DNA of 64,000 nucleotides from Costus lasius (Eukaryota > Streptophyta > Magnoliopsida > Zingiberales > Costaceae): contig CM050449.1 in the NCBI GenBank assembly GCA_027563935.2, positions 14,646,501 through 14,710,500 on the forward strand. Reading direction: 5' to 3'. The notes under the pieces were generated by a model, which worked only from the letters and a program-made list of their open reading frames with translations, was not told where the DNA came from and made no database searches. Made by a program: the position numbers and the translations under genes. This document shows positions 44,755 to 57,664 of this stretch, in pieces. Position 1 is the stretch's first letter. Every line of letters begins with the position of its first letter.

Positions 44755-45217
44755 ACTCGATCGCACCTCTCTAAGCTGCACTAAGGTCGTCGAAGTTGAA
44801 GACACTGATGATTGATACCCGCTCCCATCATCTCGTCTGCCGCTTTATAGGGCAGAGGCATCGCTTGCATCTGCTGCTGGATTCGGACGCCACGTCGCCA
44901 CCCGCGTCCCTCGCTCGTCTTCAAGCCACCTTCGAACATCCCGTCTTGACCGCGTCCACCTGCCCGAGATCGTCGCTGCACCGCAAGCTTTGTTGCTTTA
45001 CTAAAGTCCTTGCGTTGTCGTCGACCCCGTCCGCATCCGACAGGAACGGCGAGAGGGACGTTGCAACCACGATTTCGCATCTTCGTCCCGATTTAGAGTC
45101 CAAATCGGGCGTTGGCTGCGAAATCTTCTCTCGCGGACGGGTTCCGCTTCTCTGTCGTCGCATGGGTTTGGGTTTGGGCCGCCGCCCGGCCCACGTTGTC
45201 TGGCCTAGAAATCCGCA
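44755..45217 (-). repeat. Element H 3' LTR remnant
   Basis: Homologous to 47360-47772 plus 51195-51245, including CACCTCTCTAAG-TGCACTAA, the TATAGGGCAGAGGC block and the terminal ATCCGCA. The distal part of the LTR is absent beyond 44755. Confidence 0.75.
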
Positions 45218-46320
45218 GGCCTGATAATTCTCCCCCGCCTAACTTGGACATCGCTCTCGATGTCTGTCACGGGCGGATCTTTCGCAACCATCGCCCCGAT
45301 CCGACACTGTTGCGCCCTCGTGGCAGTGTTTGGAGCTATTTGGATCGCACCGAACCTTACTTCCTCGGTGTTGACTTTAGCCTCCTCAGCTGGCTCCTGC
45401 GTCACGATAGCCATAATTTTCTGTCTGGTGGGACAGTCCTTCATCCAGTGAGGACCGCCGCACAAGAAACAAGCTTGTGGTTTCGATTCTGCATGCGTCC
45501 TTCCCACAGGACGATGTGGCTCTCATCATCCCGGTAAACCTCTGTCTTGCCGGGGAAAGGGTCTACCCCTCTCTGGAACTCTAGCTCTCGGCGGGGAGCT
45601 GCGCTTCGGTGGTGACCTAGATTTCCTTGGTGGTGTGGATTTGAAATTTCTATTATTCATCAAGGACTCAGCCACCGCCGCAGCTGCCCTCCAGTCTGGT
45701 GGTGAGTGTCGCCGGACCTCCGTCTCTGCCCAAGGTTGAAGATTTCGAAGGAAATAATGCCTTTTATCTGCCTCTGCCATGTCCGGTAGCTCCAACATCA
45801 GTGTAGAGAATGCTTTGACGTACTTCTGGATCGACCCAGTGTGTCTCAGTCGATCCACTTTGCCATGCGCTTGATCCGCCGAGTTTCTGGGAAGAAACTG
45901 CCGCCACAGTTCCTCACGGAAGGTCTCCCAAGGCCAATTAGAAGCCCCCGACGTCGAGCTCACTTTAGTCTGCCACCAAAGTTTCGCATCGGCTGTGAGA
46001 TATGAGATGCATACCCGCATCCGAGCTTCTTCTAGAACACGGCTCGCAGAGAACAACAACTCTATGTCCCATATGAAGTTCTCCACTTCTCTGGACAATC
46101 GGGCCCCCCCGAACGTCGCTGGCTCAGGTGCATGTACCTTCGGCTTTGGAGCCTCCTGCTCTGCCGTCGCTGCCGATCGTGATACTTGCGTTAGGGCCAA
46201 ACGCAGTATGAGGATCTTGGCCTGCATATCCTCTCGCATGCGGGCCATCTGCTCTAGCAAGTCAATCAGACTCTCTAGAGTCTGCTGCAGAGCCTCGATC
46301 TGCAACATATGTTGCTCCAT
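45205..46320 (-). pseudogene. Element H gag with zinc knuckle, two adjacent stops
   Basis: From the ATG at 46320 the frame encodes a gag capsid-like protein: VENFIWDIELLFSASRV, then LTADAKLWWQTKV, LRHTGSIQKYVKAFSTLML, and a basic Arg/Pro-rich tail. Two consecutive in-frame TGA codons follow near 45523-45528. The same frame then resumes through the zinc knuckle CFLCGGPHWMKDC (about 45455-45475) and ends near 45205 at the LTR edge. The knuckle has the CX2CX3HX4C spacing seen in A-D, so H is a relative. TGA-TGA could come from CGA-CGA by C-to-T change. No pol follows, so it must have depended on another element. Confidence 0.82.
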
Positions 46321-46600
46321 TGTCCTCTAAAGAATCTCCACCTGGGGAACCACTGCATTGTCCCCTTCACTAGTCGGACCAAGCACCTTCTAGTTCTATA
46401 TGCTGTGCGATCACCCTGGTTCACCATATCATCAGGTTTAGTCGTCACCTTGGCTTTACCTTCCTGCTTGGGCCACACGTCCTCTAATGACCCTCTGGCA
46501 GTGTGTGTGATCTTCTGGGACATCCCACAGATCTTCACCTTCGCGGGTGAAGCAGCCGTGTTGTTTCCTCCAATATTTGTGGGTAATGTTCCCACAGTTT

Positions 46601-46613
46601 GACTCTGATACCA
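46601..46613 (-). other. Element H primer-binding site
   Basis: GACTCTGATACCA is the complement of a tRNA-iMet-like PBS with one difference from the A-D form. It lies two bases from the LTR end at 46616. Confidence 0.7.
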
Positions 46614-48487
46614 ATTATCACGCCCCGGCCTAGGGTAGTCCGACGGAACACTAGGCCGGGCGTGAAACCCTAGGATTTCTAGCGCAAAATCACCCCCAAA
46701 TTGAAATTCACGATCGGAAACCTTAATCATAATCGCCGTCATCCAAAACTTATCCCCGAATCAGAAAAAGAATCAGAATCCTAATTTCAAAATTTAGCTC
46801 AATTTTAACCCCGGTCAACCAATCAACACTCCAAAAGAATCTGCCGTCCAAATTCGTGTTTGCTGACATCACGCTGAGGTCGGCAACTCCAAAATCCCGC
46901 CGTGAGATTTCGCCGCGTGCCGAATTGATCTGCTGACGTCGTCACCACGTCAACCACCAAAAATTCGTCGCATGAAATCGAAACCAATTTCGCTATCCCG
47001 ATTTTGACCAAGTCAAAATCATCGTTGCTGCCTCGAAGCGAACGCTCGTCGTTCGTCTTCTTCGCGTCATCTTCCTCTATCGAACGCATGGCGCCGGATC
47101 TTCGTCGTACGTGCCGGTAGAGGAAAGCCACCTGCTTCCCCTCTGTTTCTCGTCGCCGATGGAAGTAGTCACCGCCGAGAACGCGCCGCCAAATCTCAGA
47201 AACAGGGGAAACTCTGGGAGAGGAAAAACTCTGTTATTCACCGAAAAAGAAAATTACAAAAACCTCTTCTAATGTCGCTGACCCCCTCGTCCCCTCCCTC
47301 GCCGGTCATCTCCCTAGACGCCGGTTACAAGTCGCTCTTTCGGTCGCCCCCTGGTGCCTGAATCCTTCGCTCGATCGCACCTCTCTAAGTTGCACTAAGC
47401 TTGCTGAAGTTGGAGACACTGATGATTGATACCCGCTCCTGTCGTCCCGTCTGCTGTTTTATAGGGCAGAGGCGTCGCTTGCCTCTGCCGTTGGATTTGG
47501 ACGCCACCCGCGTCCCTCGCTCATGTTCAAGCCGCCTCCGAACATCCCGTCGTGACCGTGTCTGCCTACCCGAGATCGTCGCTGCGTCGCAAGCTTTGTC
47601 GCTCTACCAAAGTCCCTGGCCGTCGTCGACCCCGTCCGCGTCCGACGGGAACGGCGAGAGGGACGTCGCAGCCACAATTTCACGTCTTCGTACCGATTTA
47701 GAGTCAAAATCAGGTGTTGACTGCGAAATCTTCTCTCGTGGACGGGTTCCGCTTCTCTGCTCGCCGCATGGGTGTTGTGCTCCGCAAGTGCACGGATACT
47801 CGAAGTAATAAAATAGATATCGAACCATAGAGACCTTGTTGCCGAGTACTGAATAATCGATTTCTCCCTAGCTAGGCAATCGGAAAATAGTGAATCAAAC
47901 TATCGAAAAGAACACGGAGAAAATATCAGAGAAGAAATCGGGACTAGGGGTTCATCTACTTTAATTTCTAATGGCTAGATTAAGATAAGTATCCGTCAAT
48001 CCAATTTTATCATGATAAAGGTATAGTTTACCTCATAAAGAAATTGTTTCGCTCTCGCGCAAACAATCGCACAAAGAACCGATCTTCACTCTCGTGCAAG
48101 ATCTATTCAATGCTGAAAATAAGTAAACTATCAACTAGGAACTCAATGATCACTCTCGTGCATCCGAATTCTAAATTGATAACCTCAAGTGGAAACTCAA
48201 AGATCACTCTCGTGCATCCGAGTCTCAACACAGGTTTTACTCAAGGTTTTATGATGACCAGAAATTTAATCTCTTACAATTTCTAATCAAGTCTAAAATA
48301 TTAACTCAATCCAAAGAATCATAACATCAATAAGGCATTACAATTATCTAAGAATTAGAATTCGAAGAACAACCTAATCTCTTACGATAGTTCCAAACTC
48401 GATAATTCGTAGGGTTCCGAATTTCACAATCAACTTCTCAGTCTATTTCGCAAAATCCTAAAACATGTTGATATTAAGATGCAAAGG

Positions 48488-50018
48488 TGATAGACTTCGC
48501 AAGCGTACGGTCTATCGAAGTAGTAGATGATATCGTTCCCTCAGGGAGCAGGAGTCAAATACCAACTATGAGTATCATTGAAAGTTAGATGATTTAGAAT
48601 TTTATCAAGAAAACAAATGAACTATCTAAGTAGATTTCTAATTATCGATTCCAAACAAAAACAAACTAGCAACTAGCAGGGGAAATTTAGATTTTTCAAA
48701 AGGTTCGGGATCTTGGGTTTCACCTTGTCAGTTGAATAATTATGCAAAACAACGAATCATAGTTTAAGGGATAGAAAACAGATTACTTTCTCTCGAAGCG
48801 TAATCTGATGGTGAAATGATTAAGGCGATCTATCCTTCGGTACGGATTACCTTCTCTCGAAGCATAATCTGGTGCCTACTTAAGTTAATTCCCTACTCTC
48901 GTAGCAAAATTAACTTAAGAAAGACCCAGTGAACTCTATGAAGATCGTTAGTCCTCGAGTAACTTAAAACTACTCTCGTAATTTTAAGGTTACAAGTTAA
49001 AATTGGGCAATCGAGTGTTACGATTCACCTTTCGGTACTTCTCGTAACACTTAAAACATACAAATATTTGGCCAAAATATTAATACGCAATGAGCACACC
49101 CAATAATAATAAGCAAATCACTTAAAATGTATTTTGAGATTCATACACTATGTTTTACATAACGAGAATTTTCCAACAGGTTACGTCCAAGCCCTGAACA
49201 AGGGTTTTACTCAACCAAATACATCATAAACACACGAAAACCCTAGAGAATGAGTTCGAAAGTTAGGGAAATTACTAGACGATATTAGGAGACGATAGAT
49301 CTTGGGTTTCCTCTCGAAAGCCCCAAGAAAATCAGTCGAATCAAGTCCTCGAAGTCCCAAAATCGCTGCTTTCGCCCTAGCCGCGTTCTTCACCAAAAAT
49401 CCCTCTGTCACCCCGCAAATTAGTCGATTATCCACCCCCTTTGAAGCTTTCGGTGGTTAGGAATGTTAATTGGGAATTTTCCCTAATTTTCTGACATCTG
49501 GGGCGTTGGATTTGAGGAGAAACGAACGCACGGTCGAGATCAGCGTACGCGATCACGGCTGTGCCGATAAGCACGGGCAGGCCGTGCTCGGTTCGCTAAC
49601 TCTGAGTAAGTGAAGCACGGGCGTGCGGCTGGACACGGGCAAGCCGTGTCGACTTCGGCGATCTGCAGGTATGTAAGCACGGGCGTGCGTCTGAACACGG
49701 GCAGGCCGTGCTTTTCTCGTCAATCGTTGATTCTGAAGCCGTGATGAACACGGCCGTGCTTTGCACGGAAAACTCCAAAAATTCTAAAAAATTGCCTGTA
49801 ACTTCGTCGAACTATTACAAATCTTTTCGCAATATTAGATCTTCAAAATTCTTCATGAAAATGTGGAGAAATGACTTGCATTTCAAAAAAATACACGAAA
49901 AAGAGTGAAGATTCCATACTTTACAAGAAAAGATAACAAAATTTGCCATAAAATATCACTAAAGCCTATAATGATAGTATAGATATGACTCTAAATCCTA
50001 TAAAAATAACACCCATCA
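48488..50018 (-). mobile_element. Solo LTR J nested in solo LTR I
   Basis: It runs TGATAGACTT...CACCCATCA on the plus strand (TG...CA on the minus strand), 1531 bp, with flanks AAAGG (48483-48487) and AAAGA (50019-50023), one mismatch. LTR I resumes on both sides relative to the K LTR. It carries its own GC-rich short repeats, CACGGGCGTGC and CACGGGCAGGCCGTG, at about 49567-49780. It is a distinct Athila/Tat-like LTR family. Confidence 0.75.
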
Positions 50019-50559
50019 AAAGAAAAATTAAAAAACAGTCAATCACAAAAGTAAAATTATCACAATGAAATCAGTTTGACAAAATTAAGGTTTTCTAGTC
50101 ATTAAGAAACAAAGAGATTACACCCCCATGTCCCAAAGAAAGATTAAGCTACTATGATGAAGGAATTACAGTAAAACATGTTTCAGTGTGATAAGAAATC
50201 GAAGAGAGGGAATAAATTACAGAACATAGTGCTGTAATCGAAATTATAGCACCGTAATAGGCTAGAAAACGCGATGAATAGTGGCGTCACCCATTGTTTT
50301 GTTGATTTCTCCCTCGATCAGACTCCAAACGCTTTGAAACTTCAGCTGTGTGTTCTCCTTCACCAGGCGAAGCTCTCTGTCAAAAATCGTGGCCAGAGGT
50401 GGTCTGTAGGCTGATAACTCCCGAACCCTAGCGCGGTTGCTCCTCTCTCCAATTCGCTCTAGATCCTCAATAAAAATTCCTCCCCTTTTTGCTTCGCAAA
50501 TCTTCGCCTACTTATCTTGAGTCCTCCCCTTTTTTCGGATCTTCAATTGGTCCTCTAAA

Positions 50560-50945
50560 TCTTCGGAAATCGTGTTTTTAATGTTGTGGCGGAAAACTCG
50601 AAATTCTGGGTTTGAGAATATGGTACTGTATGCTGAATACGGTAGTGCCATATTTCCTTCTGTGAGTTTTTGGGGCAGAAAACACAGTACCGTGTAAGTC
50701 CTCCTGGTGTTGCCATATTTGCTTCCGGAGTACTGTAGAAAAGTCATCTAAAAATACGGCACCGTGAACTTTCTTACGGCAGTGCCGTATTTTACCCAAA
50801 ACCCTTCTAGTTGAAATTGCTGAAAAATACGGTACCGTGTAGTTTTATACGGCAATGCCATATTTCACCCAAAACATCCGCTGAGAAATACGGTACCGTG
50901 AGAGTTTTGCTCAAAAGTACGATAGTGCCATATTTTTGCTAGAAG
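50560..50945 (-). repeat. ACGG/CCGT palindrome array in LTR I
   Basis: Repeated ATACGG(C/T)A(C/G)(T/C)GCCGTAT-like and ACGGTACCGT motifs at intervals of about 70 bp, the inverse of those in the K LTR (58300-58690) and the K body (63150-63655). Confidence 0.7.
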
Positions 50946-51245
50946 ATCCCTTTTGACTTGAAATTTGATGGGTAGACTCCTCTTGATGGTTAAAACTCAT
51001 TCATGCATTGGGGTTACTTGAAAACCGGTGATAATGATGCCTTTTTGCTTGAAATTGATCAAAAACCAAAGATGGTGTAAATTCTAAAGTATATGATAAA
51101 AAAGGCATATAATAAGCAAAAGAGTATGCATATGACTCAAAAATATGATAAAATAAGCAGTAAATTTATTATGAAATTTGGAGTCATCAATGGGTTTGGG
51201 TTTGGGCCGCCGCCTAGCCCACGTTGCCTTGGCCAGAAATCCGCA

Positions 51246-53786
51246 GCCACCTAGTGCATATATTAATTTTTTTTAACTTTTTTTCTTCTAAATAAATAAA
51301 AAAAACTTGTAACATATTTTATTTATTTATTTTTTTTATACTTTCTATCCGTCTAATAAATAGTGTAAATCTTAGGACATTGCTAACAATGAGCTCCTTA
51401 AAATATTTGAATTTTGAATTTAGTTTAAACGATTAACCCTAAGGTTACTACGGTCGAGTTGCGGCGGTGGAGGAGGGCAACAGGGAAGCACCGGCACCGC
51501 ACCGCACGCTCCTAGAATTTGTCGCTGATTTGGGGAACCTTTCCTACACCAAAAGGATCTGCCGATGCTGAACTCTACAGCCGCCGAACACGGACAATAC
51601 TAACACAATAGTCGCTTGCGTTTCTTTCTCTTCTATTTCTTCTTCTGTGACGAACCATCACGTTTGGCGACGGTTGAAGCAGCCAGCAACCTTTCTCCTC
51701 CCTCGTTTGGTGGACTGAGTTGAGGTCTTTCACCCCCTTCTTCCTTGCCCGATGTTAGTTGGTGGCGCCTTTCCCTCTCGATGGAAGCAGCGACTAAGGT
51801 TCCTCCAGCTCCTCTCTCGCTTTTTTTTTTCTTCTAATTATTCAAATTGGGATTTAATTTTCATGTTGTTTTTAATTGTGAGTGATGAGAGTGAGCTTTC
51901 TTGTTAACAAGCCGAGACGTTTAAACCCTATTATTGTTTCGACTCGGAGATTGACCGTGGGGAGGGCAACTTCTAATTTATAGAACCTTGGAGCGTTTGG
52001 TGCTTAGATTTGATCACTTCTGTTTTCAGTGCGCTGAAGTGATCTCTACCGATCGTTTGTTTTCGTGGTAAGTTCTCGATGTGTTAGAATATGGTAACAA
52101 CATAATTTAAGGTATTTAAATAGTGATCGAGATTTGATCTCAATTTAGTTTAACCTAAAATTCGATACGAGTTCATTAATTTGGGGCTAAACATGTAGGG
52201 TAGATGGGGCTATTTATAATAATAGTATAATAATTGAGTATTTCATATGTATTATGGAGATAAGAGAATGTTTTGTGTAGGATCAAATAATATAGAAGAT
52301 GAATAAATTTGTGTTGAACCTGAGCTAGAAGGACAACTTTAAGATAGGGATTTACGTCCACTTCTGTTTGTATTGTGTTAATTAGCCAATGTTTTATGTA
52401 TTTATTCATGTCTAGAATATTTATTGAACTGTAGAAATATGTATCGGATTAAGCATGTAGGATAGATTGAGGCTATGCATAGTAAACAAGTTTAATAATA
52501 TGAGTATTTCATATGAACCGTAAAGATAATAGAAAGTTTTGGGTAGGATTAAGCAACACAGAAGACGAACAAGTTTGTGTTGAAAAAAAAGGACAACTAT
52601 AAGGTAGTGATCTACCTCCACTTGTTTGTATTGTGTCGATTACCTATTGCTTTATTGTTTTATGTATTTATTGAATGGCTGTTATTAGTAAAATAATATT
52701 ATATATGTTTGATTTTTAAGACCCATAAATGCTCGATGTGTTAAGATGAATGCTAAGTTTGGCCATTGCATGTGTTGATTGAGGATTTCTCAATGGGCCA
52801 TTTTTAGGATCATAGTTGCCATCTATCATATCAAACTATTGGTTAGTCATTGGACAATGATGGGGTTGTTCGATGTTGGACACAACACCATTGGGCTGTC
52901 GAGCAGTCATTTCATTTTTAGAGCTAAGAATAAAATTTATTATTATTATTCATAATATTATTATTATTTATACTATTATTATTATTTTTACTAACTATTA
53001 TTATTATTATATTTTTATCATTAATATTTCAAAAAAAATAATTTATACATTGTTAATTTATTAATTAAAGATTTTGTTAATTAATATTTTAAGTTAAATT
53101 ATATTCTTGTAAATTAGTTTTCTAAACAAAATAATTTTAATATTTTAGGGTATAGGGTTTAAAATCTAACATTGGTATCTTATGACATTATAAATAAGAT
53201 TCAATCAAGTTAATGGGTTTATTGTTGATATCTTATCACTTCTTGATATCGTATCACTTGTTATTAAATCATTACTTAGCTACTTTTGGCTGCCCCCCAT
53301 GTCTTGTTTCTTGGTACTAATTAATACATTTTAGAGGTTGCCAGATAGCATAGATGTCCACCAATGCAGTCGGTGAATGATTTCATGTGTTAGTTAGCAT
53401 TCTTTTTATTCATTGAGATTGATGGAAATGTTGGGGAAATTTTGTTTTAGTTATGGTTTGGTGAACGTTGAATTATTAGATGTTATTGTTTAGTATTATC
53501 GTTAATTGAGAATTTGAACAGCATGAGTTGAATGATTTTATCATTGTTTAGTTGTTGTGGTTTGATTTTAAAGTGCATATCGAATTGTTGTTTTGATTAT
53601 ATTTGTTTTATTGAGTATGTGAATGACTACGGATTTGTGATATTTGTGATTGTAAATTGATGTTGGTATATTGTTAATAGGTGTTGATAGGTTGAATAAC
53701 TGTGCCTCCACGAGTGGTTTCATTGGCTGGGGTGCGGCATTAATTATAACAGCAGGATTACCCAGGATTTGTTTGGATCAGCAACA
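51246..53786. other. Region upstream of the UTP7-like gene
   Basis: It probably includes the promoter and 5' UTR, but no TATA box or first exon can be fixed. CT-rich leader-like sequence occurs at 51600-51830. A diverged direct duplication links about 52181-52405 with about 52440-52675 (shared GAGTATTTCATATG, GTTTGTATTGTGT and TTTTATGTATTTATT). 52930-53045 is an ATT/TTA-rich low-complexity tract. Confidence 0.45.
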
Positions 53787-56700
53787 ATGACATCTATTTT
53801 GAATCAGAGCAGCGGTGATTGCATCAAGGATTCCATTGGTGGTCGTGGAAAAATGAAGATGGCGCATGAGGTTAGTTGTCGACATTGGTTTCCCCTCCAC
53901 CTTCTTTCCCCTTTTATTTTCACCATTTGTCATCTACCTCTGGTGGCTGTCGATCACCAGTTGATTGTGGCTCTTAGTGAACTTGGGCGGCTGCTTTCCA
54001 ATATTAGCCACTACAACATGGTATGTTTGCTGACTATCCATTGGATCATTAAGTCTCGTATGAGCTGGGCAACAAAGACAAATTTAATTACTGGCTTTTA
54101 TGGGCTATAATTAAGTTTATTTGATGTCTATTTTCATGAAAAGAGGATAAAATGTTACTTGGACATGCTTCATTCATTGCCATTCTCGACCAACCAATGC
54201 ATCCTTTTCAAATCCTCTTCTAATATAAAAGTTTCTTTTGTGTGAAAATGTTAATCATAGTGTTGTTAGACGGTTGCTGGTTGTATGACTAGTGTACTTG
54301 TCACAGTTTGAATTTTTTTTATAATGTTTGTTTCTCTTTCCGTCTAAATTTACAGGAAATCTCTGATGAGTTGGATCACAAGGCAAGAAAGTATTTACGC
54401 GGTGCTGGCGCTAACTTAGAGGTTTTTCTTTGTTTTGGAGCTTGTTTTTCTTTTGTCATTACCATGTTTGGGTGATTGATTGTTTCTTTTATTTGTTTGT
54501 TAAGATTATACAAGATAAAAAGCTGAAAGGTCAGCTGGCTTTTAGGGAGAAATTATATGGGCAGTCTGCAAAAGCTGCTGCTAAAACAGAAAAGGTTTGA
54601 ATATGATATTCTTTATTTCACTAATTTTTGCTAAATTGCTACTTATTTTGTTAACTTCATAACTTGTTTGTTTTAATTTTTTGTTTCCTTGTGTATTATC
54701 ATTATGGATTCTGAAACACAGGGAGCATTAGGCATTGGTGATTGCTTATTAGCTATATTTAGTTATATCATAGGAATTATAGACCAAAACTTCGTGTTAA
54801 TAACCAAATGATATGTATTCATGTTCCTTTGAATGGATTTGGTAGAACCATTGAAATCCACATAGGAGTTTGAACAATGACAGATGTAGGTTGCCAAGGC
54901 ATAAATTCATTCAGCTACAAGTTTGAGTTTTTTATGTAAGCAATATTTGGCTGCTGTAGTATCATTTTGTGTTTCTGTAACCTCTTTATCTCAAACTTCC
55001 TGATACTTGATCCTTGAGGTTGCACGTGCAACTACAAAAGGGATACTACATTGCCATCATTGTCGTTGTGTATGTGTAGTCTTGCAACCATGTAATCTTG
55101 TTAACTCTTTCACATGTATGTTTTACATGAGCTATTATTTATAGTGTATAAAGCATGACAAAATGACATCGATGGCTTGAATCTGAGCTTGTACCTTTTA
55201 CTTTTCTCTTAAATAGGTTCTTTATTAGTATGAATGCTATCCATATTTTTTTTCTTTGAGCATGTACCCTTGTTAAACTTAGATTCAATTGCATGATTGT
55301 ACTCAATATATATTTCTTTATTTGTAGTAGCTGAAATACTATTGAATGCTGTCGTTGCTTGACCACCCATGTATTGTGACTAATTGACGTGTCTTTCAAA
55401 ATCACAACTTTATTTTATTATTTCCAATTTTACTGAAAATGGAAACAAGGATGTGGGTTGCATGAGGTAGTTAACACTGCACACGATATAATTTGACTAT
55501 ACATTTATGATTCTGCTTAGTTTTTATAAGTAGTTATAGACATAGTACTTAAGGTTCTTATTGTGGGTACCTTTTTTTTAATGGAATTAGTGTAGTCGAT
55601 TTCTCTTGGAAGGAACCTTTAGGTTTGTCCTTCATAGGCACTTAAAACAGCATTATCACCATGTTGATACTCCACATTTGTTTACTACGCCTGGATCAGC
55701 TAATTGGAAAAACTCTTCTGTCTCTTTTACTGTAGAATAATCTAATTCCTAATTACTTCTATAGTAATATTGCAACTCTTGGTTGTTCTGATTTGCCATA
55801 CCTTTTGTCTTCCCCTGGTGGTACAATTGTATTGTAGTTACTTGTAATAGTTACCTGGATAATGAAATCCAAGTCCGAAACTGTATACATAGTATTTCTT
55901 TAGAAGAACACAATATGCACATAAAATCTATCTGAAAACAAACTCACCATTCGAAAGTACGGTGGAAAATGTGAAAATGGACTAAGACATATTTGAGATG
56001 TTGGCCTACGATACATTTGCATTCTATAGTTTTGCTGTCCTGCCACTACTATTTTTCTATGTTCTGTCACTCATCTTTCATATGAGCTATAATACCATTT
56101 TAACGTGCTACCTTGTGCATAAAATGTTTGTATTAGAAGCACAACAAAGTTATGATATTATGAAGTGGATGAATCTATATCCAATAACGTGTGTAGTTGG
56201 ACGGCTTTGGTTTTTTCACAATTTTATGCGTTATTGTGTGATTCGTATTCATATTTTATTTGTTTTGGTGCATTTTTGTGCTGCCTTCTTTCCAAGTGCA
56301 ATTTTGTGCCGCCTTCTTTCCCAAGAAGACACTGAAAATTGACTGGTTTCACATTGGCAATTTATGTTACCCACTCAAATTATACTATGCAAATGATCAA
56401 ATATGTTAATCTAGGTTTATCCATAATGTTTTAAACTTGTTACTTCATTTCTCCCATTTTCTAAGAGCAACATTTCATACTTATTACTACTGGATTTCCT
56501 TTTGAAGTGTAGCTTTTTTCACCATAAGATAGATAATGGTTTCATTCTCTTTTTGCTACATAATTTAATGCTTTGTGTTAGTCTATTTCATTCAGTGGTT
56601 AATGCCTAGTGAGGAAGGCTATTTGGAGCCTGAAGGTTTAGAGAAGACGTGGATGATCAAGCAGGAGTCTATAATTCGTGAAGTGGATATAATAAGTTCA

Positions 56701-57664
56701 AGAAAGCCCTTTGATATGATCTTACCTGGTAAAAGTTGCAGCATTTGAACTTTTTGGAGAAGTGAAGATAGTTGTGTATTCGATGATATTACTGCTTTTT
56801 TACATCTCTTATTGTGTGTATTACATTTTTCTTTTCCCAGACAAGTTTCTAGACACTCTTATTTGTTATCCCTTCTTTTGGATTAACTTCTTATGCTTCC
56901 TTTGTGTTTTATTTGTTACTTCCCAGATCTTGGCCCATATAATTTGAATTATACGCCAAGTGGGCGTTATATGCTGGTTGGAGGACGCAAAGGTCACCTG
57001 GCTATGATAGACTTGATTAAGATGGATCTGATCAAAGAGTTTCAGGTTTGTTTCTGATCCTTAAAATTGTTTATTGATTTTTTGTTTTGGCAAATCCAAT
57101 ATGACATGACATTTTAATGTAATTTTAGAAGTTTGATGATATTTCATAAAACTCTTAATTCATTGTATTTTTGAATTTTAGAACACTAAATTTCTCATAT
57201 ATGCACTCTTGAGGTTCTGCAAGCCACGAGAAATACATGCCAGCTAGCTGCAGATATTTTTTAAAATTTGAATCCATTGTACTATTCTCCAGGGTTCAAT
57301 GTTATATCCAAGCAAAGAGTTACATTTTGTTGCTGTTGATATATGTCTAGCGTAATACACAAAGGCAATAATCGAATAATGATGGCTGATACTGTTTCCT
57401 GAAGAAATTCTTTCAAATTTTGGTGCTTGCGATAATGATAATTTCCTTTGAACGCACTGAATGTACTTAACTACTTCATTCAGAGATGCTGCATTAAGGC
57501 GTGTGTGGAGCATTTGTCTGACTTCATGGATTATTGTTATATGATTTGTAGTAATTGTGATTTTATAAATATTATATTTAATATTCTTATTTTCAGGTTA
57601 GGGAGACAGTTCGAGACATTGTGTTTTTACAGAATGAACAACTTTTTGCAGTAGCACAGAAAAA
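53787..57664 (+). CDS. UTP7: UTP7/WDR46-like U3 snoRNP protein, 5' exons only
   Basis: Nucleolar SSU-processome component needed for 18S rRNA maturation. Inferred exons are 53787-53870, 54356-54421, 54505-54594, 56596-56728, 56927-57045 and 57597-57664, all with GT-AG introns and consistent phase, about 186 codons in total. They encode KARKYLRGAGANLE, DKKLKGQLAFREKLYGQSAK, WLMPSEEGYLEPEGLEKTW, the DLGPYNLNYTPSGRYMLVGG start of the WD40 domain, and VRETVRDIVFLQNEQLFAVA. These are characteristic of WDR46 (yeast Utp7). The exon 1 start is least certain (28 codons, ATG at 53787). The remaining WD repeats and the BING4 C-terminus (family length about 500-550) are not in the window. Athila element K begins 383 bp after the last exon, so the gene either continues beyond 64 kb with K in its intron or is truncated. 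Exons carry no stop or frameshift. Confidence 0.85.

Larger units (their letters stand above)
47773..51189 (-). mobile_element. Solo LTR I, Athila-type, inside H's LTR
   Basis: On the minus strand it runs TGATGACTCC...GCACAACA, flanked by a perfect ATGGG duplication (47768-47772 and 51190-51194). Without nested LTR J it is about 1881 bp. It is homologous to the K LTR (58048 onward): the same start, the same CTATTTTATTACTTCGAGTA near the 3' end, and the same block of ACGG/CCGT palindromes. No internal sequence remains. Confidence 0.85.
44755..51245 (-). mobile_element. Element H: gag-only Gypsy derivative (TR-GAG-like)
   Basis: On the minus strand the order is 5' LTR (51245 to 46616, split by solo LTR I), PBS (46601-46613), gag frame, PPT-like GGGGGAGAAT (about 45223-45232) and the start of the 3' LTR (45217 down to 44755). 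The internal region is only about 1.4 kb and contains gag and a zinc knuckle but no protease, RT or integrase. The 3' LTR is truncated: it matches the 5' LTR only from CTCGATCGCACC onward. LTRs are clearly diverged, so it is older than B-D. Without I, the 5' LTR is about 1208 bp. Confidence 0.78.

Noticed and set aside
44796..45224. Plus-strand frames over the H 3' LTR and gag (also 47401-47808)
   Set aside because: Shadows of the LTR and of the minus-strand gag frame.
46823..47131. 102-codon minus-strand frame in the H 5' LTR
   Set aside because: No motif, lies in an LTR, and no counterpart in the truncated partner to test.
53769..54110. 113-codon continuous frame at the start of the UTP7-like gene
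   Set aside because: It starts at TTG and reads through the splice donor at 53871; only 53787-53870 fits the gene model.
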